Below are positions 44,588-56,360 of a DNA stretch of 64,000 bases, in pieces. Numbering within the stretch: position 1 is the first letter of the stretch; every line of letters begins with the position of its first letter. The stretch lies in NCBI RefSeq assembly GCF_020880995.1, contig NZ_JAJISD010000007.1, positions 310,001 to 374,000 on the forward strand, given 5' to 3'. Origin of the DNA: Reyranella aquatilis (GTDB lineage Bacteria; Pseudomonadota; Alphaproteobacteria; Reyranellales; Reyranellaceae). The notes under the pieces were generated by a model. That model saw nothing but the letters and a program-made list of their open reading frames with translations. It was not told where the DNA came from and ran no database searches. The position numbers and the translations under genes are program-made.

Positions 44588-47252
44588 TCGGAGACACCGG
44601 GAAACTCACCATGAACTCCGCACCGCTGCGATCGCTCCTGTTGCGCGCGGTGAGCGTACCGCCCATCGCCTCGACGAAGCCACGGGCAATGGCGAGGCCC
44701 AGCCCCGTGCCGGCCCGCCGCCGGTCGCCCGATTCGGCGCGATAGAACTTGTCGAAGATACGATCGAGATCGCCCTCTGCAAGTCCCGGTCCCTCGTCGC
44801 GCACCACGATCTCGACCCGGCTCCCCTCCCGCCTCGCCTCGACCGAAATCCGGCCGCCGGGCGCGGAATATTTGGCGGCATTGTCGAGCAGGTTGAACAG
44901 GACCTGCTCGGCCAGGACGAAATCGAGCTGCAGCGGCGGCAGGTCAGGCGACACCGTGCTCGAGGTCGCGTGGCCGGCGACCAGCGGTGCGGCACGCCGC
45001 AGGGCGGTCGAGACCAGGTCGCCCACTTCGACGGCCTCGCGCCGGGGCACGATCGCGCCTGCGTCGAGGCGCGTCATGTCGAGGAGGTTGCCGACGAAGC
45101 GGTCGAGGCGTTCGGCCTCGCCCTGCGCCGTCGCCAGCAGCTCCTCGCGTGCGGCTGCGTCGTAACGCTCGCCGAAACTGCGCAGACTGGACAGCGCTCC
45201 GATGATCGAGGCGAGCGGCGTGCGCAGGTCGTGCGATACAGAGGTGAGCATCGCCGAGCGCAGACGCTCGCGCTCGGCGCCCAGTCGGGCCTGGTCGATA
45301 TCCTCGGCCAGCGTCACGCGCTCGATCGCGACCGCGGCCTGATTGCCCACCGCCTCGAGCAGCCGGCGCTCGCCCGCGGTCAGTTCATGGCCTTCTTTCT
45401 TCGGCAACACGCCGATCACCGCGATCGCCGAGCGGCTGGTGCGGATGGGCACGAACAACCAGCGCCCGCCCGGCAACGTATCGGTGCCCCGGCCCGCCGG
45501 CCGGTCGGCATCCCAGGACCAGCGCGCGGCCGCGAGATCGGCTTCGCTCAGCGCCCCGTCCGGCGGAAAGGCCGCGCGGGTCGCGAGGCCGCCCGCCTCC
45601 GGCATCAGCACGACGATTTCCGCGGCGAGCAAACGGGCGAGATGCGAGACCACGATCCAGAGGAGATCGTAGAGATCGACGACGCCCGCGATCTTGCGGC
45701 TGAAGGCGTAGAGCCCGGCGGTGGTCCGTGCCTCGCGACGGGCCGATTCGGTCTGGGTGCGGGTTCGCGCCGCCAGCGCGCTGGCGATCACCGCCACCAC
45801 GACGAACAGGAACAGCGCCATCACGTTGGCCGGGTCGGCGATGGTGAACTGGTAGAGCGGCGGCAGGAAGAAGAAGTTGAAACAGGCGACACTGAGCGCG
45901 GAGACCCAGAGCGACGGCACCAGCCCGTAACGCGCCGCCGAAAACAGCACCGGCAGCACGAAGACCAGCGAGATGTTGGGCAGCACGATCAGCCGGTCGA
46001 CCAGGACGCCGATGGCGGTGGCCACGGCTGTCGCCAGCGCACCTTCGAGATAGGGGCCGGGCGTGAGCGGCACGTCGCGCAGCCAGTCGCGCGGGCCGCC
46101 TTTCTGCTCCCCCTCGCCCGACGGCGCCACCTCGATGGCGAGCCCGGATCCTGCCCGGACCAGCTCGTCGACGACCGAACCGTGGCGCAGCTCGAACCAG
46201 CGCGAGCGTCGCGACTTGCCGACCACGACGCGCGTGGCGTTGCGCGAGCGCGCGAAGGCCAGGACCTCCTCGACGACCGAGCGACCGGGCACCGTTACGA
46301 TCTCGGCGCCGAGTTGGGCCGCCAGGCGCTGCGCCTCGGCCAGCCGCGCGTGCTCGGCATCCGACAGGGTGGCATGCCGGTCGGTCTCGACGTAGAGCGC
46401 GATCAGCTCGGCATCGAGTGCGTCGGCGCTGCGCTTGGCCGCGCGCACGGCATTGGAGGCGCCCGGTCCCGGATCGAGGCAGACGATCACCCGTTCGCCG
46501 GCGGCCCACGGACCGGCGATCGCATGCTCGCGCATGTAGCTGCGCATCTGTTCGTCGACGCGCACGGCGGTGCGCCGGAGCGCCAGCTCACGCAAGGCCG
46601 TGAGGTTGCCGGGCGAGAAATAGTGGCGCAGGGCGCGCTGCGCCTGGTCTCGAACATAGACCTTGCCCTGCGCGAGGCGGGCGATCAGGTCGGCGGGCGT
46701 CAGGTCGATCAGCTCGACCTCGTCGGCGGCATCGACCACGCGGTCGGGCACGGTCTCGCGCACGCGGATGCGCGTGATGCGCGCCACCACGTCGTTCAGG
46801 CTCTCGATGTGCTGGACGTTCAGGGTCGAATAGACATCGATGCCGGCGGCCAGCAGCTCCTCGACGTCGAGGTAACGCTTGGGATGGCGGCTGCCCTCGG
46901 CGTTGGTGTGGGCGAGCTCGTCGACCAGGACCAGCGCCGGGCGCCGCTTCAGGATGGCGTCGAGGTCCATCTCGCCGATCGTGCGGCCGCGATACTCGAC
47001 CATGCGACGCGGCAGGATCTCCAGCCCCTTGAGCTGGGCCTCGGTCTCGACGCGGCCGTGGGTCTCGGCGACGCCCACCACCACGTCGAGCCCCTCGCGC
47101 AGCCGCCGGTGGGCGGCCGACAGCATCTCCCAGGTCTTGCCGACGCCCGGCGCCGCGCCGAGGAAGATCTTGTGCTTGCCGCGCGACTCCTTCTCCGCCG
47201 CCTTCAGGAGCGCGTCGGGCGAGGGCCGGAGATCGTCAGCGGTCGCGGGCAT
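44577..47252 (-). CDS. kdpD: KdpD sensor histidine kinase
   Basis: An 891-residue K+-responsive kinase. The N-terminal KdpD domain has a Walker-A-like site GAAPGVGKT at 32-40 and [16 protein letters not shown]-like domain follows ([20 protein letters not shown]). Four transmembrane helices lie near 400-500, then a GAF-like region. The phosphoacceptor is H674 ([12 protein letters not shown]), and N, G1 and G2 boxes are present ([23 protein letters not shown]). It is in its usual place after kdpC and just overlapping kdpE. Confidence 0.96.
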   Translation of the reverse strand: MPATADDLRPSPDALLKAAEKESRGKHKIFLGAAPGVGKTWEMLSAAHRRLREGLDVVVGVAETHGRVETEAQLKGLEILPRRMVEYRGRTIGEMDLDAILKRRPALVLVDELAHTNAEGSRHPKRYLDVEELLAAGIDVYSTLNVQHIESLNDVVARITRIRVRETVPDRVVDAADEVELIDLTPADLIARLAQGKVYVRDQAQRALRHYFSPGNLTALRELALRRTAVRVDEQMRSYMREHAIAGPWAAGERVIVCLDPGPGASNAVRAAKRSADALDAELIALYVETDRHATLSDAEHARLAEAQRLAAQLGAEIVTVPGRSVVEEVLAFARSRNATRVVVGKSRRSRWFELRHGSVVDELVRAGSGLAIEVAPSGEGEQKGGPRDWLRDVPLTPGPYLEGALATAVATAIGVLVDRLIVLPNISLVFVLPVLFSAARYGLVPSLWVSALSVACFNFFFLPPLYQFTIADPANVMALFLFVVVAVIASALAARTRTQTESARREARTTAGLYAFSRKIAGVVDLYDLLWIVVSHLARLLAAEIVVLMPEAGGLATRAAFPPDGALSEADLAAARWSWDADRPAGRGTDTLPGGRWLFVPIRTSRSAIAVIGVLPKKEGHELTAGERRLLEAVGNQAAVAIERVTLAEDIDQARLGAERERLRSAMLTSVSHDLRTPLASIIGALSSLRSFGERYDAAAREELLATAQGEAERLDRFVGNLLDMTRLDAGAIVPRREAVEVGDLVSTALRRAAPLVAGHATSSTVSPDLPPLQLDFVLAEQVLFNLLDNAAKYSAPGGRISVEARREGSRVEIVVRDEGPGLAEGDLDRIFDKFYRAESGDRRRAGTGLGLAIARGFVEAMGGTLTARNRSDRSGAEFMVSFPVSPNDR

Positions 47253-47267
47253 TCGGGCCGATCATTG

Positions 47268-47858
47268 TCACCGCTTGGCCAGCCCGTCGAGGGCGAGGTT
47301 GAGTTGCAGCACGTTGATCCGCGGCTCGCCCAGCAGGCCGTACATGCGGCCCTCGGTGTACTGGTTCACCAGCGCCTGCACCTCGATCTCGCGCAGGCCG
47401 CGCGCCCTGGCCACGCGCGCGATCTGCCAGGCCGCCGCCGCGGGCGAGACATGCGGATCGAGTCCGCTGCCGGAGGTCGTCACCAGGTCGACCGGCACGC
47501 CCTTGCCAAGCCTGTCGGCGTCCTCCTTGACGCGGTCGATCAGGGCCTTGGAGGTCGGCCCCAGGTTCGAGCCCGCCGAATTGGCCGCGTTGTAGGGCGC
47601 GGCGACGGTCTTGGCCGAATCGGCCGGATCGGTGTCGGTCGTGGCCGAGGGCCGGCCGTGGAAATAGCCTTCGCCGGTGAAGGACTGGCCGATCAGCGTC
47701 GATCCGACGACCTTGCCGTCCTTCTCGACGAGCGAGCCGCCGGCCTGCCCCGGGAAGGCCGCACCCGCGACCCCGACCATCGCCAGCGGATAGGCGATGC
47801 CCAGCAGGACGGTCATCAGCAGCAGCATGACGACGGATGCACGAAAATGGCGAAGCAT
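47268..47858 (-). CDS. kdpC: KdpC subunit of K+-ATPase
   Basis: A 196-residue single-pass protein (RASVVMLLLMTVLLGIAYPL helix) with family motifs SLVEKDGKVVGSTLIGQSF, YFHGRPSA, SAGSNLGPTS and TSGSGLDPHVSPAAA. It stabilises the KdpFABC complex. The methionine 47858 is the family start; it is 11 bases after the kdpB stop. Confidence 0.95.
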   Translation of the reverse strand: MLRHFRASVVMLLLMTVLLGIAYPLAMVGVAGAAFPGQAGGSLVEKDGKVVGSTLIGQSFTGEGYFHGRPSATTDTDPADSAKTVAAPYNAANSAGSNLGPTSKALIDRVKEDADRLGKGVPVDLVTTSGSGLDPHVSPAAAAWQIARVARARGLREIEVQALVNQYTEGRMYGLLGEPRINVLQLNLALDGLAKR

Positions 47859-47869
47859 GACGATCTCCT

Positions 47870-49918
47870 TCAGGCGAGGCCGGCGGCCGCGACCACCACG
47901 TCGATCAGCTTGATGCCGACGAAGGGCACGACGAGGCCGCCGATTCCATAGACGAGCAGGTTGCGGCGCAGCAGCGCGGCGGCACCGCTCGGCCGGTACT
48001 GCACGCCACGCAGGGCGAGCGGGATCAACGCGACGATGATCAGGGCGTTGAAGATGATGGCCGAGAGAATGGCGCTCTGCGGCGTCGCCAGGCCCATGAC
48101 GTTCAGCACGCCCAGTTGCGGATAGAAGGCGATGAACATCGCCGGGATGATGGCAAAGTACTTCGCCACGTCGTTGGCGATCGAGAACGTCGTGAGCGCG
48201 CCGCGCGTCATCAGCAGTTGCTTGCCGATGGCCACGATCTCGATGAGCTTGGTCGGGTCGCTGTCGAGGTCGACCATGTTGCCGGCCTCGCGCGCGGCGT
48301 TGGTGCCGGTCTGCATGGCGACGCCGACATCGGCCTGGGCGAGCGCCGGCGCATCGTTGGTGCCGTCGCCGCACATGGCGACCAGCTTGCCCTTGGCCTG
48401 CTCCTCGCGGATGAGGTGCAGCTTGGCCTCCGGGGTCGCCTGCGCGAGGAAGTCGTCGACGCCCGCTTCGGCGGCGATCGCGGCCGCGGTCTGCGGATTG
48501 TCGCCGGTGATCATCACCGTGCGGATGCCCATGGCGCGCAGCTCGGCGAAGCGCTCGCGTATGCCGCCCTTCACGATGTCCTTAAGATAGACCACACCCA
48601 GGATGCGGCCGTTGCGCGACACGCCGAGCGGCGTTCCGCCCTCCTTGGCGACGGTCGTCGCGATGCGGGTCACCTCATCGACCGGCGGCGTGATGCCGAG
48701 GGAGCGGGCATGCTCGATCACCGATTCGATCGCACCCTTGCGGATGACCGCGCCTTCATGGTCGACGCCGCTCATGCGCGTCTGGGCCGTGAAGGGCACG
48801 AACCTGGCGTGCAGCTCCGCCACGTCGACGCCGCGCAGGCCGTATTTCTCCTTGGCCAGCACGACGATCGAGCGACCCTCGGGCGTCTCGTCGGCCAGGC
48901 TGGCGAGCTGGGCCACCTGCGCCACCTCGTCCTCGGTGACGCCCGTCACCGGAATGAATCGGGTGGCGTGGCGGTTGCCGAGCGTGATGGTGCCGGTCTT
49001 GTCGAGCAGCAGCGTGTCGACGTCGCCCGCCGCCTCGACGGCACGGCCGGAGGTCGCCAGCACGTTGAAGCGCACCAGCCGGTTCATGCCGGCGATGCCG
49101 ATGGCCGACAGCAGCGCGCCGATGGTCGTGGGGATCAGGGCGACGAACAGGGCGATCAGGACGACGACGGAAACCGCGCCGCCGGCATAGGTCGCGAAGC
49201 TCGGGATGGTGACGACCGCCAGAACGAAGATCAGGGTGAGGCCGGCCAGCAGGACGCTGAGCGCCAGCTCGTTGGGCGTCTTCTGGCGGGCCGCGCCTTC
49301 GACCAGGGCGATCATGCGGTCAAGGAAGCTCGATCCCTCCTCCGCGGTGATGCGGACCTTGATACGGTCCGACAGGACGCGCGTGCCGCCGGTCACGGCC
49401 GAGCGGTCGCCGCCGGCCTCGCGGATGACCGGCGCGGATTCGCCGGTGATGGCCGATTCGTCGATGGTGGCCACGCCTTCGATGATCTCGCCGTCACCCG
49501 GCACCAGGTCGCCGGCCTCGACCAGCACCTTCTCGCCGACCTTGAGCGTGTGGGCGCGGCGCGGCTCGAACGTGTCGCCGACGCCCAGCAGCACCTTGGC
49601 CATGGTCTCGCTGCGCATGCGGCGCAGCGTGTCGGCCTGCGCCTTGCCGCGGCCCTCGGCGACCGCCTCGGCGAAGGTGGCGAACAGGACGGTGATCCAC
49701 AGCCAGACGACGATCTGGATCTGGAAGCCGCTGCCCGCCACGCCGGTCACGACGTCGCGCACCGTGAGGACGGTAGCCGCCAGCGCCACCATCTCGACGG
49801 TGAACATCACCGGGTTCTTCACCAGCTCGCGCGGGTCGAGCTTGGTGAGGCTGCCCAGCAGGGCGGGTTTCAGGATCGCAGGGTCCAACAGGGACTGCGA
49901 TTTTTCGCGCTTGCTCAT
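47870..49918 (-). CDS. kdpB: KdpB catalytic P-type ATPase subunit
   Basis: A 682-residue P1A-type ATPase with D306 in DKTGT, TGES in the actuator domain ([12 protein letters not shown]), and [10 protein letters not shown]. It hydrolyses ATP to drive K+ entry through KdpA. The C-terminal helices [10 protein letters not shown] and [10 protein letters not shown] match the family. Confidence 0.97.
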   Translation of the reverse strand: MSKREKSQSLLDPAILKPALLGSLTKLDPRELVKNPVMFTVEMVALAATVLTVRDVVTGVAGSGFQIQIVVWLWITVLFATFAEAVAEGRGKAQADTLRRMRSETMAKVLLGVGDTFEPRRAHTLKVGEKVLVEAGDLVPGDGEIIEGVATIDESAITGESAPVIREAGGDRSAVTGGTRVLSDRIKVRITAEEGSSFLDRMIALVEGAARQKTPNELALSVLLAGLTLIFVLAVVTIPSFATYAGGAVSVVVLIALFVALIPTTIGALLSAIGIAGMNRLVRFNVLATSGRAVEAAGDVDTLLLDKTGTITLGNRHATRFIPVTGVTEDEVAQVAQLASLADETPEGRSIVVLAKEKYGLRGVDVAELHARFVPFTAQTRMSGVDHEGAVIRKGAIESVIEHARSLGITPPVDEVTRIATTVAKEGGTPLGVSRNGRILGVVYLKDIVKGGIRERFAELRAMGIRTVMITGDNPQTAAAIAAEAGVDDFLAQATPEAKLHLIREEQAKGKLVAMCGDGTNDAPALAQADVGVAMQTGTNAAREAGNMVDLDSDPTKLIEIVAIGKQLLMTRGALTTFSIANDVAKYFAIIPAMFIAFYPQLGVLNVMGLATPQSAILSAIIFNALIIVALIPLALRGVQYRPSGAAALLRRNLLVYGIGGLVVPFVGIKLIDVVVAAAGLA

Positions 49919-49930
49919 GATGAAGCCTCG

Positions 49931-51640
49931 TTAGAACAGCGTGCCAGCGAGCAGGGCGAAGTGCTCGACGATGGGGCCGAGGGCCAGGGCCGGCAGGAAG
50001 GTGAGACCGCCGACGATCAGCACCGCGCCGACCAGCAGGCCGACGAACAGCGGACCGTGGGTCGGAAAGGTGCCGGCCGAGGCCGCAGCCTTGCGCTTGG
50101 CGGCCAGCGCACCGGCCACCGCCAGCATCGGGATGATGATGGCGAAGCGGCCAACCATCATCGCGACGGCAAGCGTGCCGTTGTAGAAGACGGTGTTGGC
50201 GGTCAGGCCGCCGAAGGCGCTGCCGTTGTTCGCCGCGGCCGACGTATAGGCATAGAGGATTTCGCTGAAGCCGTGCGGGCCGGCATTGGCCGGGCCCGCG
50301 AGGCCCGCCGGCACGACGCTGGCCAGCGCCGTGAAGCCCAGGACGGCGAGCGGCACGCAGAGGATCGCCAGCATGGTGAACTTCACCTCGCGCGCCTCGA
50401 TCTTCTTGCCGACATACTCGGGCGTCCGGCCGACCATCAGACCCGCCAGGAAGATCGCCAGCACGGCGAACAGCAGCATGCCGTAGAGGCCTGCGCCGAC
50501 GCCGCCGATGATGATCTCGCCCAGCAGCATGTTGATCAGCGGGACCATGCCGCCGAGCGGCATGAAGCTGTCGAGCATGGCGTTGACGGCGCCGCATGAA
50601 GCGGCGGTGGTAATGACCGCGAACAAGGCCGACAGAGGCGCGCCGAAACGCACTTCCTTGCCCTCCATGTTGCCGGCGGCATTGTCGACGCCGAGCGCGC
50701 CGATCAGCGGATTGCCGCCCGCCTCGGCCCAGTAGCAGACGACGACGCCCGCCAGGAACAGCACGCTCATGGCGGCCAGGATCGCCCAGCCCTGGCGCTC
50801 GTCGCCGACGGCGCGGCCGAACAGGTTGGTCAGCGCCGCGCCGATCGCGAAGATCGACAGCATCTGTACAAGGTTGGAGAGCGCCGTCGGATTCTCGTAA
50901 GGGTGCGCGGAGTTGGCGTTGAAAAAGCCGCCGCCGTTGGTACCCAGCATCTTGATGGCGAGCTGCGAGGCCACCGGCCCCTGAGCGATGGTCTGTTTGG
51001 CACCCTCGACGGTCGTGGCCTCGACATAGGACGACAGGTTCTGCGGCACGCCCTGCCAGACGTAGAACACCGTCAGCAGCAGACAGAAGGGCAACAGCAC
51101 GTAGAGCGTGACGCGCACCATGTCGGCCCAGAAGTTGCCAATCCCTTTGGACTCGGCGCGCGCAAAGCCGCGCACCAGCGCCACGGCGAGCGCAATGCCG
51201 GTGGCCGCGCTCAGGAAGTTCTGAACCGAGAGGCCGGCCATCTGCGAGAGATAGCTCATGGTCGTCTCGCCGCCGTAGCTCTGCCAGTTGGTGTTGGTCA
51301 GGAAGCTGACGGCCGTATTGCCCGCGAGGTCGGGCGCCACGGCAGACATTCCCTGCGGATTGAGCGGCAGCAGATCCTGGAGGCGCAGCAGAAAATAGAG
51401 AAAGGCGAAGCCCACAATGTGGAAGACCACCATGGCGCGGGCATAGACCCACCAGCTCTGTTCCTCCGACGGATCGATGCCGGCAAGACGATAGAAGCCG
51501 CGCTCGACCGGCCGCAGCACCGGCGACAGCAGCGTGCGCCGGCCTGCCATGACGTTGTCGAGATAGCCGCCCAGCGGCCGCGTGAGCAGCAGCACGAGGC
51601 CGCAGAAGAGCGCGATCTGCGCCCAGCCATTGAGAGTCAT
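49931..51640 (-). CDS. kdpA: KdpA K+-translocating subunit
   Basis: A 569-residue ten-helix membrane protein with the four selectivity-filter-like loops, for example [30 protein letters not shown] and [15 protein letters not shown]. It is the K+ channel-like subunit of KdpFABC. The start follows kdpF by seven bases. Confidence 0.97.
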   Translation of the reverse strand: MTLNGWAQIALFCGLVLLLTRPLGGYLDNVMAGRRTLLSPVLRPVERGFYRLAGIDPSEEQSWWVYARAMVVFHIVGFAFLYFLLRLQDLLPLNPQGMSAVAPDLAGNTAVSFLTNTNWQSYGGETTMSYLSQMAGLSVQNFLSAATGIALAVALVRGFARAESKGIGNFWADMVRVTLYVLLPFCLLLTVFYVWQGVPQNLSSYVEATTVEGAKQTIAQGPVASQLAIKMLGTNGGGFFNANSAHPYENPTALSNLVQMLSIFAIGAALTNLFGRAVGDERQGWAILAAMSVLFLAGVVVCYWAEAGGNPLIGALGVDNAAGNMEGKEVRFGAPLSALFAVITTAASCGAVNAMLDSFMPLGGMVPLINMLLGEIIIGGVGAGLYGMLLFAVLAIFLAGLMVGRTPEYVGKKIEAREVKFTMLAILCVPLAVLGFTALASVVPAGLAGPANAGPHGFSEILYAYTSAAANNGSAFGGLTANTVFYNGTLAVAMMVGRFAIIIPMLAVAGALAAKRKAAASAGTFPTHGPLFVGLLVGAVLIVGGLTFLPALALGPIVEHFALLAGTLF

Positions 51641-51647
51641 GATCGCC

Positions 51648-51737
51648 TCAGAATTTCTCCGGCCGCGCCAGCGCGACCGTCAGATAGACGAGCAGAAGGA
51701 CGGCAAGGCCGCCGCCGAGCAGATAGTCGAAGCTCAT
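51648..51737 (-). CDS. kdpF: KdpF small stabilising subunit
   Basis: A 29-residue single-helix peptide, [20 protein letters not shown] followed by VALARPEKF, ending in the conserved ARPEKF-type tail of KdpF. A GAGG ribosome site lies upstream. KdpF stabilises the KdpABC complex. It is too short to be predicted by ordinary length cut-offs. Confidence 0.93.
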   Translation of the reverse strand: MSFDYLLGGGLAVLLLVYLTVALARPEKF

Positions 51738-51744
51738 GGCCGCC

Positions 51745-51828
51745 TCACAGCCTGCGACAGAGGCGTTCGTAGGCGATCAATAGGCAGAACAGCACGAGGC
51801 CGCCGCCGAAGAACAGGATGTCGAACAT
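51745..51828 (-). CDS. 27-residue membrane peptide leading the kdp operon
   Basis: The sequence reads MFDILFFGGGLVLFCLLIAY followed by ERLCRRL, preceded by an excellent AAGGAG seven bases before the ATG. It is seven bases upstream of kdpF and in the same direction. One transmembrane helix fills most of it and a basic tail follows. Similar tiny genes are known before kdpF in related bacteria without assigned function. It may be an accessory subunit or a leader peptide. Confidence 0.78.
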   Translation of the reverse strand: MFDILFFGGGLVLFCLLIAYERLCRRL

Positions 51829-51864
51829 GAAGAACTCCTTCGCCGGCATAAGAGGATGCCAGGG

Positions 51865-51915
51865 CATAGGAATTCGAGCCGGCGGGCCTGCAGCCGGCAT
51901 AGGAAACTCATAGGA
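51865..51915 (-). promoter_or_regulatory. Direct repeats upstream of kdp, candidate KdpE sites
   Basis: TCCTATG (leftward strand) occurs at 51909-51915, 51898-51904 and 51865-51871. The spacings are 11 and 33 bases, whole helical turns, 37-81 bases before the first kdp start codon. This face-of-helix phasing is typical of OmpR-family regulators such as KdpE; the assignment is inference. Confidence 0.45.
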
Positions 51916-51953
51916 CTTTCAGGGGCGGCCCGATCGGCGAGCCGGCCGGCCCG

Positions 51954-52466
51954 CTAGGCGCGGAACCGCAGGCTGACCGCCAGCATGCGCAGCGAGAGGA
52001 TGGCGAGGCTGAGGCCCAGCATGGCGAACAGCAGGCTGGGTTCGGCGAGCGGCTGGCCGCGATAGGGAAAGATCTGGCCGCCGATCAGCATGAACAGCCA
52101 GATGCCGCCCCAGCTGGCCATCTCGAACAGCGACGCCGAACCGGGAACGTAGGCCGGGGGCTTCGGATAGCCGGGCGCGAAGCGCACGCGCCAGAACATG
52201 TAGGCCGAGGCCAGGATGAACCAGAGAAAGGCCAGGAACTGCACCGCAGCCAGCAGGGTCACCGGCTTCGGCATGCGACACCAGAAGGCCGGCAGGCCGC
52301 CGGCACACAGCCCGTCGAGCGCCCCCGCCGTGAAACCGACTGCCGCGCCCTCCAGCGACAGGTTCGCGAGCGCGACATAGGCGACGACGGTCGCCGCGAT
52401 GGGCGACAGGCCCACCACCCACTCCCACGTCAGGAGCGGCGTCATCTTCGATCTGGGTTCGGCCAT
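51954..52466 (-). CDS. Hypothetical membrane protein linked to cyo
   Basis: A 170-residue protein with about four transmembrane helices (LSPIAATVVAYVALANLSLE, PVTLLAAVQFLAFLWFILAS, GGIWLFMLIGGQIFPYRG, LLFAMLGLSLAILSLRMLAV). No family was recognised. It starts 16 bases after cyoD and is the last gene of the cyo unit, so a role in oxidase assembly or as a small extra subunit is plausible. Confidence 0.72.
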   Translation of the reverse strand: MAEPRSKMTPLLTWEWVVGLSPIAATVVAYVALANLSLEGAAVGFTAGALDGLCAGGLPAFWCRMPKPVTLLAAVQFLAFLWFILASAYMFWRVRFAPGYPKPPAYVPGSASLFEMASWGGIWLFMLIGGQIFPYRGQPLAEPSLLFAMLGLSLAILSLRMLAVSLRFRA

Positions 52467-52481
52467 CGAGGGCGCCGGCGG

Positions 52482-52796
52482 CTAGAGCGCCATGCGGGCG
52501 TGCAGGTCGAACATGATCCAGAAGCTGCCGCCCACCATGATGAAGAGCAGCAGCGCGGTGAAGACCAGCGCCAGCACGTTCTCGCGCGGCGTGGTCGTGA
52601 AGTTGATGTGCAGGAAGAAGCGCAGATGGACCAGCACCTGCAGCACGGCGGCAATGCCGATGACCAGAAGGGTGCGCTGCGGCGGCAGGGCGTGCGTGTA
52701 GACCAGCCAGAACGGCACGGCGCTCAGCACGACGGCCAGCACGAAGCCGATCAGGTAGGAGCGCAGCCCGTGAGCGTTTTCCCGAGGACGTTCCAT
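52482..52796 (-). CDS. cyoD: Quinol oxidase subunit IV
   Basis: About 104 residues with three transmembrane helices (LIGFVLAVVLSAVPFWLVYT, RTLLVIGIAAVLQVLVHLRF, LVFTALLLFIMVGGSFWIMF). The HLRFFLHINF motif is typical of CyoD. ATG 52796 overlaps the cyoC stop by one base; a GTG at 52799 is the alternative. Confidence 0.93.
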   Translation of the reverse strand: MERPRENAHGLRSYLIGFVLAVVLSAVPFWLVYTHALPPQRTLLVIGIAAVLQVLVHLRFFLHINFTTTPRENVLALVFTALLLFIMVGGSFWIMFDLHARMAL

Positions 52797-53410
52797 CACA
52801 GCAGCCCCGGCAGATAGACGATGGAGAAGATGCCGACCCAGGCGATGTCGAGAAAGTGCCAGAAGAGGCCGAGCCGGTGCAGCCGCGAGGCCACCGGCAT
52901 CGTCAGTCCCTTGAGCGCGACCTGGGCGCCCAGGATCACGATCCAGATCAGGCCCATGGTGACGTGGACACCGTGCGTGCCGACCAACGTGAAGAAGGCC
53001 GACAGGAAGCCGCTGCGATCGGGTCCCGCCCCCTGCGCGATCATGCCGGCGAACTCGCGCACCTCCAGAAACACGAAGGCCGCGCCCAGCACGAAGGTGA
53101 TGGCGAGCCAGGCCAGGACGGCGCCGCGGTTGCCGGCCTTAACCTGCAGGCTGGCGAACCCGAAGGTCATGCTGGAAACCAGCAGCAATCCCGTCTCGAT
53201 GGCCGCATTGTTCAGGTCGAACAGCTGCTTGCCGGTGGGACCGCCGTCCGTGCCGGGGATCATGATGGCGTAGGTCGCGAACAGCAGCGCGAAGATGACC
53301 GCGTCGCCCATCAGGTAGAGCCAGAAACCGAACGCCCGCTGCTCGTGGGTGTCGATCTCCTCGCGCTCGTGCTCGCTCAGGGAGGCCTCGCTCATGTGGG
53401 CCGCGCTCAT
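52796..53410 (-). CDS. cyoC: Quinol oxidase subunit III
   Basis: 204 residues with five transmembrane helices. [40 protein letters not shown] and [20 protein letters not shown] are canonical for CyoC. Its ATG overlaps the cyoB stop (ATGA). Confidence 0.95.
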   Translation of the reverse strand: MSAAHMSEASLSEHEREEIDTHEQRAFGFWLYLMGDAVIFALLFATYAIMIPGTDGGPTGKQLFDLNNAAIETGLLLVSSMTFGFASLQVKAGNRGAVLAWLAITFVLGAAFVFLEVREFAGMIAQGAGPDRSGFLSAFFTLVGTHGVHVTMGLIWIVILGAQVALKGLTMPVASRLHRLGLFWHFLDIAWVGIFSIVYLPGLL

Positions 53411-55380
53411 GGCCGGCTCCCCATCGCCCGGAAGCGTTCGTCCTCGATCGCCTTCACCTCGGCGGCCGACATGGTGAACTCCTGGTCGTCGTTCGACGAG
53501 CGCACGATCACCGCCGCGAGCATGATCGCGCCGGATGCGAGCACCAGCCACCAGATGTGCCAGATCATGGCGAAGCCCAGCACGAAGCCGAACGCGCCGA
53601 GGATCACGCCGATGGGCGTGTTCGATGGAATGCGGATGGGCTGGTAGCTGGCGGGCCGCTGGTAGGCGGTTCCCTTCTCCTTCATCTCGAGGAAGGGCTC
53701 GCGATCGCCCACCGTCGGGATCACCGCGAAGTTGTACGGCGGCGGCGGCGAGGAGGTCGACCATTCCAGCGTGCGCCCGTTGTACGGATCGCCGGTCAGG
53801 TCGCGCGTCTTGTTGCGGTCGCGAATCGAGACGTAGAGCTGCATCACCATGCAGCCGATGCCGCACAGCACGACCACGGCGCCGGACGCCGCCACCAGCA
53901 GGTAGGGCTGCCAGGTCGGGTCGTTGTAGGTCTCCATGCGTCGCGGCATGCCCTTCAGGCCGAGCAGGTAGAGCGGCATGAAGGCGAGATAGAAGCCGAT
54001 GATCCAGCACCAGAAGGCGCCGATGCCCCAGCCGCGGTTGAAGGCGAAACCGAAGGCCTTGGGGAACCAGTACATGTAGCCGGCGAGATAGCCGAACAGC
54101 ACGCCCGGGATGATCATGTTGTGGAAGTGCGCGACCAGGAAGGTCGTGTTGTGCATCAGGAAGTCGGCCGGCGGGATCGCCAGCAGCACGCCGGTCATGC
54201 CGCCGATCACGAAGGTCACGATGAAGCCGATGCTCCACATCATCGACGGATGGAACTCGATGCGGCCGCGATACATGGTGAGCAGCCAGTTGAACACCTT
54301 CACGCCTGTCGGCACGGCGATGATCATCGTCATGACACCGAAGAAGGCATTGACGCCGGCACTGGAGCCCATGGTGAAGAAATGGTGCAGCCAGACTGTG
54401 AAGGACAGGATGCCGATTGCCGCGGTCGCATAGACCAGCGATTCGTAGCCGAACAGGCGCTTGCGCGAGAACGTCGAGACGACCTCGGAGAAGATACCGA
54501 AGGCCGGCAGGATCAGGATGTAGACTTCCGGATGGCCCCAGATCCAGAACAGGTTGACGTAGTTCATCATGTTGCCGCCATGCGCATTCGTGAAGAAGTG
54601 CATGCCGGCAAGGCGATCGAGGGCGAGCAGGCCGCAGGCCACGGTGATCGCCGGGAAGGCGAAGGCCATCAGGACGGAGGCGATCAGCGCGGTCCAGACG
54701 AAGGGCGTCATGCGCATCAGCGTCATGCCCGGGGCCCGGCGCTTCAGGATCGTCACGATGAAGTTGATGCCCGACATGGTCGAGCCGACGCCCGATATCA
54801 GGATCGCCCAGATCCAGTAGTCGACGCCGACACCGGGGCTGTATTCGATGCCCGAGTAGGGCGGGTAGCCGGTCCAGCCGGCGGTCGAGAACTTGCCGAT
54901 GACCAGCGAGACCATGACCAGCGCCGCGCCGGCCGCGCTCAGCCACAGGCTGACGGCATTGAGCCACGGGAAGGCCACGTCGCGCGTGCCGATCTGCAGC
55001 GGCACGATGACGTTGATCAGGCCCGTCATGAACGGCATCGCCATGAAGAAGATCATGATGGTGCCGTGGGAGCTGAAGATCTGGTCGAAATGCTCGGGCG
55101 GCAGGTATCCGCCGCCGTTCAGCGCGAAAGCCTGCTGGGCCCGCATCATGATGGCGTCGACGAAGCCACGCACCAGCATGATCAGCGCCAGCACGATGTA
55201 CATGATGCCGATGCGCTTGTGGTCGACGCTGGTCAGCCACTCGGTCCAGAGGTACTTCCAGGCCTTGAGGTAGGTGAGCACCGCCGCGACCAGCAGCGCG
55301 CCACCGACGACGACGGCGGCGCCGCCCGCGGCGATCGGGCTGTAGAACGGCAGGGCGTCGATCGTCAGTTTGCCGAACAT
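53407..55380 (-). CDS. cyoB: Quinol oxidase subunit I (haem-copper)
   Basis: A 657-residue subunit with some 15 transmembrane helices. The haem and CuB ligands are present: [28 protein letters not shown] (His-Tyr crosslink pair), LHHFFTMG and [11 protein letters not shown]. It is the catalytic proton-pumping subunit of a bo3-type oxidase. Its length fits CyoB (about 660). Confidence 0.96.
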   Translation of the reverse strand: MFGKLTIDALPFYSPIAAGGAAVVVGGALLVAAVLTYLKAWKYLWTEWLTSVDHKRIGIMYIVLALIMLVRGFVDAIMMRAQQAFALNGGGYLPPEHFDQIFSSHGTIMIFFMAMPFMTGLINVIVPLQIGTRDVAFPWLNAVSLWLSAAGAALVMVSLVIGKFSTAGWTGYPPYSGIEYSPGVGVDYWIWAILISGVGSTMSGINFIVTILKRRAPGMTLMRMTPFVWTALIASVLMAFAFPAITVACGLLALDRLAGMHFFTNAHGGNMMNYVNLFWIWGHPEVYILILPAFGIFSEVVSTFSRKRLFGYESLVYATAAIGILSFTVWLHHFFTMGSSAGVNAFFGVMTMIIAVPTGVKVFNWLLTMYRGRIEFHPSMMWSIGFIVTFVIGGMTGVLLAIPPADFLMHNTTFLVAHFHNMIIPGVLFGYLAGYMYWFPKAFGFAFNRGWGIGAFWCWIIGFYLAFMPLYLLGLKGMPRRMETYNDPTWQPYLLVAASGAVVVLCGIGCMVMQLYVSIRDRNKTRDLTGDPYNGRTLEWSTSSPPPPYNFAVIPTVGDREPFLEMKEKGTAYQRPASYQPIRIPSNTPIGVILGAFGFVLGFAMIWHIWWLVLASGAIMLAAVIVRSSNDDQEFTMSAAEVKAIEDERFRAMGSRP

Positions 55381-55383
55381 CCG

Positions 55384-56268
55384 CTATCTCCGCGCCGGCG
55401 CGTGCTGCGCATGGCCGCTGTGCCGGTACTTGTCGATGATCGAGTCGAACAGCTTGGGCTCGACCGTCGAGTAATAGGTGATGGGATTGGCGCGGCTCTT
55501 GGCTGCCAGCGCCGTGTAGGCGGCGGCGTCGAGTGCCCGGCCGCTCTGCTTGGCCCGCGCCACCCAGGCGTCGAAGTCGGCCGGTGTCATGGCCAGGACC
55601 TCGAAATGCTGCTCGGAATAGCCGCCGCCGCTGTACTGGCTGTTCCGCCCGACGAACTTGCCGGGCTGGTCCGCCAGCATCTGCAGGCGGGTCTGCATGC
55701 CGGCCATCGCGTAGATCTGTCCGGCGAGCTGCGGCACGTAGAAGGAGTTCATCACCGTGTCGGAGGTGATGCGCAGGCTGACCGGCCGGCCCGCCGGGAA
55801 GGCGAGCTGGTTCACCACCGCGATCCCCTGCTCGGGATAGATGAACAGCCACTTCCAGTCCTGGGCCACGACCTGGACGTCGAACGGCGGCTCCTTGGAC
55901 TCCAGCGGTCGGTAGGGGTCCAGCCGGTGGGTGCTACGCCACAGCAACACGGCCACGGCAATGACGATAACCGCCGGGATAAGCCAGGTGATGGCGTCGA
56001 TCGTGACCGAGTTGGCCCAGGTCGGCGTATATTTGGCCTTGGTGTTGGAGGCGCGGTACCTCCAGGCGAACCACAGGGTGAGGATGATGATCGGGACGAT
56101 CACCAGCATCATCACATAGAACGCATCGAACAGGAGATCGCGTTCCGCGAGGGCGATCGGCCCCTTCGGATCAAGCACGGGCGCGCGTTTCAGGTCGCAG
56201 GCGCCTGCCAATAGGGCCAAGCCGGCCGCCGACGCCGCTGCCCGCCATCGAGTTACAGCCAGCCTCAC
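55384..56268 (-). CDS. cyoA: Quinol oxidase subunit II lipoprotein
   Basis: A 294-residue protein with a lipoprotein signal (lipobox LAGAC), two transmembrane helices (DAFYVMMLVIVPIIILTLWF, AITWLIPAVIVIAVAVLLWR) and a periplasmic cupredoxin domain (VVAQDWKWLFIYPEQGI, MNSFYVPQLAGQIYAM). The CuA cysteines are absent, as expected of a quinol rather than cytochrome c oxidase. It is the first gene of cyoABCD; three bases separate it from cyoB. Confidence 0.95.
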   Translation of the reverse strand: MRLAVTRWRAAASAAGLALLAGACDLKRAPVLDPKGPIALAERDLLFDAFYVMMLVIVPIIILTLWFAWRYRASNTKAKYTPTWANSVTIDAITWLIPAVIVIAVAVLLWRSTHRLDPYRPLESKEPPFDVQVVAQDWKWLFIYPEQGIAVVNQLAFPAGRPVSLRITSDTVMNSFYVPQLAGQIYAMAGMQTRLQMLADQPGKFVGRNSQYSGGGYSEQHFEVLAMTPADFDAWVARAKQSGRALDAAAYTALAAKSRANPITYYSTVEPKLFDSIIDKYRHSGHAQHAPARR

Positions 56269-56360
56269 GCTCCCCCGCCCGACCTATTGAACTGTCAGGG
56301 CAGATTGAAGCTAGCTGTTGTATTGAGCAACGATTCTTTTGTGACGTTTCAGTCCGACAA

